From Apis mellifera (Eukaryota > Arthropoda > Insecta > Hymenoptera > Apidae): DNA of 64,000 nt. The notes under the pieces were generated by a model. It was given only the letters and a program-made list of their open reading frames with translations, did no database searches and had not been told where the DNA came from. Location: positions 2,808,942 to 2,872,941 of the forward strand of contig NC_037646.1 of assembly GCF_003254395.2 (NCBI RefSeq), read 5' to 3'. A program made the position numbers and the translations under genes. Position 1 is the first letter of the stretch, and each line of letters starts with the position of its first letter. Below, in pieces: positions 53,659 through 64,000 of the stretch.

Positions 53659-56600
53659 GTATGTGATGCAAATTTCTTTCTTTCTTTTATTTCTTATATT
53701 TATAAAATGAATCAAAATTATGTGCCAATTTTATTAAAATCATATCATCTTAAAAAATTGTATTATATTATATTTTTAATCAATTATATATGTTATTTTT
53801 ATATTTATATTTTATTTTTAATTTTTACAATTTTTTTATTTTTTTATCAATTTATTTTGTATTATATATAATTGCATTTGTATACAATTTTAAAATTATC
53901 TTTCAATGTGTTATTAATTATATATATTTATATAAAACTGATAAAATAAAATAATTGTACCAGTAATCGTTTATTTTAATTTAATTTTTATACTTTAGGG
54001 GCTCAGCTATTGCAAAAATTATTGGTGCCAATGTAGTAAAATTTAATAATAAATTTGAAACACGCGTGACAATGTACGTTTACGAAGAAATAGTGAATAG
54101 CCAAAAGTTGAGTGATATTATCAATCAATTACATGAAAATGTGAAATATCTTCCTGGGCACAGACTTCCAGAAAATATTGTAAGTTTTGTTTAACATTTA
54201 AAATCACATGTTTTTTTTTGAATGTATCATTTTAATTTTCAAGATTATGTAAAATTGATGTAAAGTCTACGAATTAAACATTTTTATTTTTAATTTTGTA
54301 AATATTACGTTCAAATTTGAAAATTTTTATTGAAAATATAAGTGCACTTATAAATGTTTAATAAGACGATATTGATTCCATTTTAGACTTGAAAAATAGA
54401 AAAATTGAAATTTATAACTTTAATAATATTTGCATTTTTTTTTCATTAAATTTGAGAACAAGAAATATATTTATAATGATATTTCATTAATAAAAATGAT
54501 GGAAAATTATATTAATATTAATATTTTATAATAATATCAATATTATAAAGATAAACTTTATAAACCAATAATAAAAAAATATGTTCCTTATAGTATTTCT
54601 CTAATATACTTAGAATTTGTATTTTTTTAATTTGTAAATGATATTAATATAATAATTACAATTATTTCACTGAGTATAGTAATTGTAAGTCATTTTTTTT
54701 AATATATATTTTACTTATATATAAATTATAATATCGTAATATATACTGAAATATGATTAAATATTTTTTTATTAAAAAAATTAAAATTAAAAAAAAAAAA
54801 GTTGCATTTATTTTTGATTTGCCTTTACTATAAAATTAAATTAATATAATGTCTATAATTTTAATTTTTGTTTATTTATAATATGATAGGATTATTGATA
54901 AAATTTCATTATAATTTAATTGATAATTGATATTTTTATAATTTATATCTAATTTTATAATATATCTAATTTAATCTATCTATAAAATTTACATAAATTT
55001 TATTATTCTTCAAATCTAAATCAAATCTAAGTCATTGAATTAATTTAACTTTGCAATAGCATAATATTTTTTTTCTAAAAAATAGAACGATTATTTAATA
55101 TTTTTTCAGTCTAATAACACGTTAGGATATATTTCGCATATTTATAATATAAAAAATTTTGAAAAATATATTTAAAAATATCTATTTTATAAGTTATAAT
55201 CTATTTTTAATATATCTATTTTATAAATTATATTATAATCTATTTTATTTATTATATCTATTTTATAAATTATATTTGTAATAATTTTGCAATACAATAA
55301 TTAAATATGAATATTCCACTGAATTAATAAAGGATTTTGATGTGTCACTGCAGAATTAATTTTTTTTCATTTTAATAAGATTTTATTATACTCCATGAAG
55401 AATTTAATTAGAATATTGTTTTAGAAAATGATTAGAAAAAATAGTGTATATAATAATTCGTATGTATGTATATAATTAGTATGTCCAGTTTTTGAATATT
55501 AATATAAGAAATATTTATTATATATTTATTATCTATTTATACATAATGAATATTAAAAGAAAATTAACTGATCTATCACATATGTAATGAAGAACATATG
55601 TAATGAATTTAATTTTATATATTCTTCTTATTAGAAAATAATATTTTTCTTATTAGAAATCAAATTATTAGTGAAAATAATAAAATAAAATAAAGAGAAA
55701 GTTTATTATTTTCTATTAAATAACTATAAATACGAAGTGTATATATATAATTTTTAATAGTATCTTAAATGAAAGATAAAATTTTATACAACTTTATGAT
55801 AATAAAAAAAATATAAAATAATATATCATATATTTAATACAAAACTTCATTTATGAATATGTTTAATAATTTGTGGTTGTGCGGACATAAATCTTGCCAG
55901 AAGGCATTGACACTTTGTCCACTCCTTTGGGGAAAAGTTTAGGAAGTTCTTCGTCTTTTACAGTTGGAAGAATCATAACTTTTTCACCTGGCTATAAATA
56001 AAGAATAAAGTACAATTTTAATTTTTATAAAATTATAATAAAATAAATATTAAATATAAATATAATAATATAATAAATATTGAATATTATTATCTATTAA
56101 AATATTATTCAAATATTTAGAAATAGAAACAACATATCAAATTTTGAAAAAAGGAAATATTTTTCTTACCACCCAGTTAGCAGGAGTTGCTATTTCCGGT
56201 CTTTTATCGACAAGTTGCAAGGAATCTATAACTCGCAAGATTTCGCTAGAAATCATAAATATATTATTAATTATATATTTATATTATAATATAAATATAT
56301 AATGATCTATATATGATCTTTATTTTTATATTAGAAATACAAATATATAATTTAATTACTAATAGAAATTTATATACAAAATATTAATATATATTTTAAT
56401 GCCTTTATGAAATATAAAATATGAAAGATTTATTATATATGTATATGAAAGATACATTATGAAATATGAAAGATTCAAACAAAAAGAAAACGAATATTTA
56501 GAAAAATTTTAATTTTGAGTTTAATATTTTTTTGAATATTTTTTTGAATGCTTCTATTTCTTTATATCATATTGTAAATTAAAATTTTTTTTGAATTTTA

Positions 56601-58331
56601 TATCTATAAGAAATTGAAGTATATATAAAAAATTTTATTTTAATTAAAATAATATTTAATTAAAATAAATTTTCTTTTTCTGACAAATATTAAAATTTAA
56701 TTTTTTGTTATAAAATAATTCTCGAGATCGATATTTATTAATATTTGCTTCAGAGTTCGATTTCAATATTGTTTTATCATTGGAATTTGAAATTAAGGAT
56801 AGAAAAACAACAAAAATTTCATATTTTTATTCAAAGAAATAATGTATTTAATGTGATATAAGGATAATGATATAATAAAAACTTACTCTACATTGCGTCC
56901 AGTGGATGTTGGATAATGCATTGATAAACGTAATCGATGATCGGGGCTTATAATATATAAAGCACGAACAGTTAACGCTTGTTCTGGATCATCTTTGCTA
57001 ATTTCATCGATCATATCTAATTTCACTGCCAAAGTGCGGTCATGATCAGCAATTATCGGATAAGGAAATGCTCCAGGTATATCTTGACAATAAGATTTGA
57101 TATCCTACAATAAAAATAATATACTTATAATTTGCAAATATTATAATATTGCACATACATATTTAAAAATTCATTTACATTGTGAATATATATACTTAAA
57201 TATTTAAATGAATAAATTTATGAATAATAAATAAATAATATATTATAATAACATAAATAATATAACAATATCTTCGAAACACAAGCTCATATATGTTTTC
57301 AAAAGAAATTTATTTTATCTTTAGTAGGATATATTATGATAAGTATAATTTTTTTTATATAGAAATAAAAGCTCACAAACAGTTCATTGTTAGCTATAGA
57401 TAAGTTCCATATATTCAAGAAATATAATCAAATGTCTAAAAAAATATAGAAAAATGCTATGTTCATAAAATATTTCTTTTGAAATAAATTTTCATTATTT
57501 GATTAATGCAATTTTTTGAACGAAATTAACATGTGTTTATTAAAAAGAGATACAATATTTATTTTTAGAAAAATACAATATCTAAATATCTTTATTTATA
57601 TTTATATTATTGTCTCATTAAATATTGAGTAAAATTTTTGTAACTTACATTAACCCAATCAACATGATCTTGTAATTTGTCGACAGAATGAGCCAAAAGT
57701 TTTGTATTTCGACGTTTAAAATGAGGTTGATGCACTGCCAAACGTCCTAATTCAGTGGTGCAAACAGGTGTAAAATCGGCAGGATGGGAAAATAAAACAA
57801 CCCATCTATAATTAACAAGTGCAAAAAAAAATAATAAAAATACTTTCATAAATTTGCATTAATACAGTTTATAAATAATCTTATAAATATAATATAAATA
57901 CAGTTAATTTTAAAACTGTATAATACATTTCATAGTATATTTTATGAAAAATTATATATTAGTAAAAAAATCAACTTGATATTTTCAATGATAGTCTAAT
58001 TATTTAAAAAGAGAATAGAAATTTTTTTATGATCCAAATGTTTTTATGATCAAATTCATATCTCAACTTAATAACTAATCACTTCTCTTGTCTCTATTAC
58101 ATTTATATCTATTATTTTTCTCATTATTCTATTATTGTGTATAATATTATGCACTGTACATTTCTATTTATTATAATAATTTATTATAGTAAATTATTTA
58201 TTTTGTTTTTATTATAATTATTATATCTATTATTTTTTTTATTATTCTATTGCTATTATATAATATTATTACTATTCTGGTATATTAATTGTCTAATTAC
58301 AACTAAAAACTAGAAGATGTACTATTACGTA

Positions 58332-58386
<55 letters not shown>

Positions 58387-61300
58387 ATATATAGTGACTT
58401 AAAGTTATTTATGTAATATTTTAACATTGAAAATATTTTTTTTTCTCTGATTTTGTAAATTTAATCATCATTCTTAAATAATGTTAGATTACTTATATCC
58501 AGTTTATGATACTAAGTAAAAGAATAATATATAATATGTTGTTAGCAATATCTTTAATTCATAATCAATAATATTTTAATTATGTACCAATCATTATAAA
58601 TCATCAAAATATGAGAAATAAAATTTGTCTATTATTTTATTTCATAAGTATGGAAGAATTATTTTAAACATGACTTACAAAAAATTGTTAAAATATGTAT
58701 ATATTATTAAAATTATAAAAATTAATAAAATAAGATCACTAATTAAAAATTAAATATGTTTGTTGTTTTACTAGGACTTTTGATATAGCCAATATTTTGT
58801 GATCATTAACAAAATCATATTTATTAAACATATATATTACAAAAACATATTTATTAAAATTAATAAAAAATTATTCATAACAATCTTTCAATACACATGA
58901 AAAATAAATGTACTATATAAATCTATATAACTAATAATAGTAGAATAGATAACTTTATCGATAATATCGATGCAAAAATATAAATGATGCAATTGAAAAA
59001 TAAAATAAATTAAAAGTAATTGAAAAATAATTAAAAAATAAAAGAATAAATAACATGCAATTTATACTAATTCCCAAAAAAATATAAAATTTTTAATATT
59101 ACATAATATAAATGCATAATATTTTTTAATTTTTCTAACAAAATAAAAATTCAAAAAATAAAAAATAAAAATTTCTTTATAGAAAAAAGCTATTATTAAG
59201 TTAATTAAAATTAGTATATTGCGTCATATAAATATCGGTATTATACAAGATTTGCTCAAATTTGTGAACTATATTGTAATCGATTATGTAATTACAATAC
59301 ATAGAGATTATATTATAGGTATAATTATATTATAGGATATATTATATTATAGGTATAATTTATAAATAAATAATAAATATATAATAATAATAATAATAAT
59401 AATTTATAAATAATAATAGTAAATTTATTATTATATTATATATTTAAATAAATTTATATACTGTATTGTAAAAATAATAAAATTTAATTAATTGAGCATA
59501 ATTAGATATTAATAAAAAAGTTATTATTAATATAATTAATTTAATTAATAATAACCAATAATAAAACGAAACATTATTGATAAAATATGTGTGATAATAC
59601 ATTACCTATATAATGAAATGAGAAAATAATATATAGGTGAAATGATATTATACTATTATTAGAAAAATTATCTTTACTTTTTGTAATCTTAGTTTTGGTG
59701 ATAAGAATAAGAATTCAGAAATTTCATATTCAAATTTTTTAAATCACAATCAAGTACAGATATTTGAAATCTATAATATGTTTATAATTTAAATAAATTT
59801 TTTTATGATACTTCGAAAATAAAAATAATAAAATAGTTAAAGTGATAGATTCATTATTTTATTTCAAATAAGATTAATTTAATTCTATCAACAATTCTAA
59901 TTAATTCTATAAACGAAATTACTTTTATAAACGAACTATTAACAACAAAAAACATTAATTATGTTATTAATTGTAAGGTAATCTTTTTATATCAATTTTT
60001 TTAACTTCTGTCGAATTCTAGAAATCTAAGTCCAAAGCTAAAAAATTAAAGATCAACTAAGAATGCCTATCAGATTTTTTTAAAATTTAAAATTATATTA
60101 AGATCAATTGAACGATTATATTAAATATTTTTCAATATTAAAACAATTTTAAAAGCAATTTATAAAAAAGAATTTTATGAAAATAAAATTATAAAAAAAA
60201 TTCAATTATAAAAGATAATTCTACTTGGTGTCATTAAAAATTAATCTGAAAATTATGAAGATAATTTCGAATAAAAATAAATGAAATAAGATCATTTATA
60301 TATGATTGAAAAATATGTTCATACAATTGACTATCAAATTATTTAAGAATATATTATATTGCATATTATATTATATACATATAAAAGAACAAATATATAC
60401 AAAGAGAAAAAAAGAATTATTCTTCTTTAACACATTATTTATTTGACATATCGTAATGTGCCGATAATAACTTTTTATGATTTTGTAAAATACATTTGAT
60501 GCCACTGAATGCATAAGAAAAATAAAAATAAAATTTTTAAAAATCTTATGAAATAATTATATTAACTTAGATACACATACATAATTGTATGTTTTTTTAT
60601 TTGATATGTAACGTGAGTATCACATACGAGTTAAGAATAATAATAACAACAATCTACGCAATCTCTAATACTTATTATATAAAATTATTCATAGTATTTT
60701 AAATTAATACTAGACAGAAAAAAAAGGAATAAAGGAAAAAATAAACATATGCAATTAAACTTACGAATCTCCTTGCCAATCGTAAAAGTTAATTTGTCCT
60801 TGAGTAGTATCTGCTTCAAAATTCGGCACAATAGAATTAATTCTCATGATTGTTTTTTTGAAATTTAATTAAGCGTATCACACATGAAGCAATAATTCAC
60901 GGGAATTTAATACGCCACTCCTAAATGTTATTGCAATATATAGAATGTAGAAATTGCGCACTAGCATTACTATTTAAGCGTTTCCCCTCTACTTTTCATA
61001 GGCGTAACTGATGTCACATTACTTATATGTACATATGTCTACTTATGTGTTTTGAATGGTAAACATATTATCTTTTGATGAAGATGTGTTGACTTTGGCT
61101 AATCATAATATGTAGGAGGAAACTAAAAGAATTTTATTTATGACAAATTTTACTAAATGTAAAAAAAAATTTTTTTTGACATTTTGTCTAACAATTAGTA
61201 TTATAATTAGTATTATATAGTAATATAGTAATATAGTAATAGTATATAGTAATATAACATAGTATTATAATTAATATTATAATTACAATTATAATTTAAT

Positions 61301-61848
61301 ATGTGATTGCAATTTGCAGAAATTATTAATATTCAAAATTGTGATTATATATTTATAAAATAATGAATACATTTTAAGTGCATTATCAAGCAAATTAAAA
61401 TTATTTTTTTAAAATTTGTTTAAAATTATTATTTTTTCAAAATAAAACATTTTGTAAACAAATTTTATTTTATGTTTTCAACTTGCTTTAATCATAATCA
61501 TTTGCACTTATATATTGATCGTAAAAGTATTAATATGCAATTTAATAGGAAATTTTGAATGAAAATATTTTAAGAAATATATTGGTAAATATTTATATAA
61601 AAATTATTTTTGAAAAATTTTATTAAATATTTTCTTTTTTTTTTCTTTTAGAGAAAATAAATATTAGATATGATAACAAATCTTTTTTTAAAGGAATTTC
61701 TAAAAAAAATAAATAATGAATGTATAATAGATGTTTATAATATATTTATAAATGTATTTATAATGTAATGTAATAAAGATTACATATTTTATTATATATT
61801 TATATATTATAATTATATAATTATACATTATATTATATCATATTATAT

Positions 61849-61898
<50 letters not shown>

Positions 61899-64000
61899 TA
61901 TTATCAAATTTAAGCTATAACAGAATCTTTTTTTCATTCAACAAAGTTATATAAGCATAATACTACTCTTGGTTCAAGTACTTATTTCCTTTGTACAAAT
62001 TGATATTAAATTTATTGCCATTGAGAAATATACATGCATTAAATAGATTAGATTAAATAGAAACCAATTCAATAGATTTGAATGTTACAATAAATAACGT
62101 AATAATATTTATCAAGTGTACACATTATTTTTTCACAAAAATTTTTTAAAAAAATATTTACAGATGTAGAATATTAGAACTTTGTTATTTAGAGTTATTA
62201 ATACTTATTATTTATTAAATATCAAACAAACTTTCTTATATTTAAAAATATTTAAAACATAAGAAATGTTAACAAAATTTTAAATAATAAATAACATTAA
62301 GTTAAAAACCATTATTAATTTAAAAATCATTATTCAATTACATATTTTTATTTTACTCTCAAAAATAAATTATTTTTAAAAATATTTATTTACTTTTTGA
62401 TTATTTTTTAATAAAAACTTTTCGTTTCAAATATAGTATTATTTTGCTAAATAATCATCGTAATTTTTATCTTTTCGAAACAAAAGATATTCGGAAAGTG
62501 AAACAAACATGATAAAATTTTAAAAATTTATTATCATATATGAAGAAATTTATAATAAATTTATAATAAAATACTTAATAATTAAAAAAGGTGTGACAAT
62601 TATTTTCAATCATTTTTACATATTAGTATATAAAATATATGATTACATAAAATTATTAAATATATAAATTATTATATAATATTATTATTATAAATAACAT
62701 TTTATAATCGAAAGTTTTATGATCATAAAATAATAGTTTTTTATGAAAGTTTATTATTTGATTCGATTTTTTCTGTAAAATATTTTCGATAAAATATTTC
62801 AATATTTCAAGTCCAATATTTTAAAAATTATTTATTTTTTTATTATGGAGAAATAAATGATTTTATTATGAAGAAATAAATTTAATAATTTCAATTAAAA
62901 AATATAAAAATTATTTTCATTAAAAAATTATGATATATTTGTGAAATTAAAATTGATAATTAATTTAATTGAAAGAATTAAAACAAATAAAAATCTCTTC
63001 CAATGTTAAAATATATAAAATTTTTTTTTATATTATATTTATATATTTTTTTATATTTTTTACATCATAAGATAAAATAAAGATATAAAATAAAAATATT
63101 TAAAATCTTCTATAATCATCTATATGATGAACTCATTCAATGATTATTTATTTATATATATAAGTTTTGTGACATATTGTGCAATATATGAATTTTTATC
63201 ACTGTTTTTGTAATCTCGTAATTTAAAATATATATGATCTATTTTAAATAAAAATTTGTTTTTTCTCAAACATGAAATGAAAATTTATCTTAATTTTTAT
63301 TATCTTAATTTTCATAATTCAAAATATATAATAAATGTATATGTATATACATATTTTTTTTATTATTAATTTGATAAATATATATTAAAATAAAATATTA
63401 TATTGTATCTCTATAAGACAATTAGGCATCATTAACAAAAAAAAATTAATACATCCATATATTTAAAAGATAAAATAATATACATATATGTATTACTTTC
63501 CATTAATTATAAATTTTTCTAATTTTAACTAAATAATTATCTATTATATTTAAATACTATATATTGTAATGAATTATTGAATTGTTTAGTAAACAATACA
63601 AAATATTTAATAGATAAAGTATATTAATTTTTTAATTTTTTACAATGTCTAGGTTGCTGTTCCAGATGTCATTGAAGCTGCAAAAGATGCAGATATTCTT
63701 ATTTTTGTAATACCTCATCAATTCATAAGAACATTGTGTGCAACTTTACTCGATAAAATTAAACCTACTGCAGTCGGAGTATCATTAATTAAGGTATCTA
63801 TTTTCAATAAATTTTTTTTTAATAATAATTTTTTATGTATAATAATCCTAATATAATAATAATTTTCAATTTTTATCAAGGGTTTTGATCGAGGGGATGG
63901 AGTAAATATCGAACTTATCTCTAAAGTCATTGAAAAAAATTTAAGAATTCAATGCTATGTTTTAATGGGTGCTAATTTAGCTAATGAAGTTGCTGAAGAG
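53609..64000 (+). CDS. Gpdh2: Glycerol-3-phosphate dehydrogenase (NAD+), copy B, 3' end outside window
   Basis: Four exons (53609-53658, 53999-54179, 63653-63793, 63881-64000) encode residues 1-164 of a second cytosolic GPDH; the last exon is cut by the window. Seen: GSGNWG (13-18), YVYEEIVNSQKLSDIINQ, VPDVIEAAKDADILIFV, IPHQFI, SLIKGFD with Lys124, and MGANLANEVAEE. All three introns interrupt the same codons in the same phase as in copy A, showing tandem duplication of the whole gene. Differences are concentrated in surface stretches such as FDRGDGVN versus FDKKQGGG. Intron 2 is 9.5 kb and contains a complete peroxiredoxin gene on the other strand. The symbol is only a label; which copy is orthologous to a given Drosophila gene cannot be decided here. 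Confidence 0.9.
53999..54179 (+). CDS. Gpdh2: GPDH-B exon 2
   Basis: 181 nt, residues 17-77, WGSAIAKIIGANVVKFNNKF to GHRLPENI; donor GTAAGT. Confidence 0.93.
54180..55862. other. Part of GPDH-B intron 2 downstream of the peroxiredoxin
   Basis: AT-rich; holds the peroxiredoxin 3' UTR on the minus strand (possible AATAAA on that strand at 55702-55707). Nothing else seen. Confidence 0.65.
55863..55991 (-). CDS. Prx6: Prx6 exon 5 and stop
   Basis: 129 nt, residues 179-220 from PGEKVMILPTV to TTTNY; TAA at 55865-55863. Confidence 0.94.
   Translation of the reverse strand, partial: PGEKVMILPTVKDEELPKLFPKGVDKVSMPSGKIYVRTTTNY
55863..60847 (-). CDS. Prx6: 1-Cys peroxiredoxin (Prdx6-like), nested in GPDH-B intron
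   Basis: Exons 60765-60847, 57649-57805, 56887-57104, 56170-56245 and 55863-55991 join in frame to 220 residues, the usual Prdx6 length (224 in human). It reduces hydrogen and lipid peroxides. Seen: the start MRINSIVPNFEADTTQG, the active site HPADFTPVCTTELGR with peroxidatic Cys43 and Thr40, Arg127 in LTVRALYII, the HYPTSTGRN stretch, and the Prdx6-type C-terminal domain (PANWVPGEKVMILPTV to PKGVDKVSMPSGKIYVR). The GDSWG lipase motif of mammalian Prdx6 reads GDSWV here, so the phospholipase A2 site looks incomplete. The gene lies entirely within intron 2 of GPDH-B on the opposite strand. Confidence 0.92.
56170..56245 (-). CDS. Prx6: Prx6 exon 4
   Basis: 76 nt, residues 153-178; DEILRVIDSLQLVDKRPEIA to NWV. 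Donor GTAAGA. Confidence 0.92.
56246..56886 (-). other. Prx6 intron 3
   Basis: 641 bp AT-rich intron; nothing else seen. Confidence 0.8.
56887..57104 (-). CDS. Prx6: Prx6 exon 3
   Basis: 218 nt, residues 81-152; DIKSYCQDIPGAFPYPIIAD, Arg127, and MHYPTSTGRNVE. Donor GTAAGT. Confidence 0.94.
57105..57648 (-). other. Prx6 intron 2
   Basis: 544 bp AT-rich intron; nothing else seen. Confidence 0.8.
57649..57805 (-). CDS. Prx6: Prx6 exon 2 with peroxidatic cysteine
   Basis: 157 nt, residues 28-80; SWVVLFSHPADFTPVCTTEL carries Cys43, then HSVDKLQDHVDWVN. Donor GTAAGT. Confidence 0.95.
57806..60764 (-). other. Prx6 intron 1
   Basis: 3.0 kb AT-rich intron with (TA)n at 58336-58383; no coding or RNA gene signal. 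Confidence 0.75.
60765..60847 (-). CDS. Prx6: Prx6 exon 1
   Basis: ATG at 60847-60845; MRINSIVPNFEADTTQGQIN to GD plus two bases of Ser28; donor GTAAGT. The start lies at the family N-terminus, with no signal peptide. Confidence 0.9.
60848..63652. other. Prx6 promoter side and remainder of GPDH-B intron 2
   Basis: The first 250 bases are GC-richer than the rest and should hold the Prx6 5' UTR and promoter (minus strand). A (TA)n tract lies at 61854-61895. The remainder is AT-rich intron with nothing recognisable. Confidence 0.6.
63653..63793 (+). CDS. Gpdh2: GPDH-B exon 3
   Basis: 141 nt, residues 78-124, VAVPDVIEAAKDADILIFVI to SLIK; same length and phase as in copy A. Donor GTATCT. Confidence 0.93.
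63881..64000 (+). CDS. Gpdh2: GPDH-B exon 4, cut by window edge
   Basis: Acceptor TTATCAAG, then GFDRGDGVNIELISKVIEKN and VLMGANLANEVAEE up to the last base of the window. Confidence 0.92.

Noticed and set aside
1..64000. Looked for tRNA, rRNA, CRISPR arrays and transposon proteins or terminal repeats.
   Set aside because: No cloverleaf, spaced direct-repeat array, transposase or reverse transcriptase fragment was recognised by eye; old decayed elements cannot be excluded.

Overview
This is nuclear DNA of an insect, most likely a honey-bee-like hymenopteran. It is extremely AT-rich, full of (TA)n microsatellites and poly-T runs, with small AT-poor coding exons bounded by GT-AG introns, and every recognisable protein looks arthropod. 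I inferred exons by translating short GC-richer islands, matching them to known families, and requiring splice sites and reading phases to agree. No species can be proven from the sequence alone.

Layout: (1) 1509-3090, minus strand: five exons of the V-ATPase accessory protein ATP6AP2 ((pro)renin receptor); its membrane-anchor exon(s) lie off the left edge. (2) 3719-38622, plus strand: a complete V-ATPase V0 subunit a gene, head-to-head with ATP6AP2 across a 628-bp spacer. It has 11 coding exon positions and very long introns. Position 3 is filled by one of two phase-compatible, mutually exclusive exons (18156-18268 or 27917-28017), possibly a third at 19028-19080. (3) 40884-52845, plus strand: a complete cytosolic NAD-dependent glycerol-3-phosphate dehydrogenase gene (GPDH-A) with three possible C-termini. 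(4) 53609-64000, plus strand: the first four exons of a tandem GPDH paralogue (GPDH-B), running off the right edge. (5) 55863-60847, minus strand: a complete five-exon 1-Cys peroxiredoxin (Prdx6-like) nested antisense inside intron 2 of GPDH-B.

The most interesting signal is in the giant introns around exon 3 of the V0 subunit a gene. A short GC-rich element at 9785-9815 is complementary, over three blocks of 12, 5 and 6 bp, to the sequence immediately upstream of exon 3a (18114-18146). An overlapping part of the same element can pair with the sequence upstream of exon 3b (27863-27874), and more weakly with the sequence upstream of the candidate third exon. This is the architecture of a docking site with competing selectors, the RNA-structure mechanism known for some mutually exclusive exons in arthropods. 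I infer that it decides which version of the V-ATPase N-terminal domain is made.

Functionally, the two left-hand genes act in V-ATPase assembly and proton pumping, and the shared promoter region suggests co-expression. The right-hand genes act in the glycerol-phosphate shuttle (NADH reoxidation in flight muscle) and in peroxide removal. No tRNA, rRNA, CRISPR array or recognisable transposon was seen.
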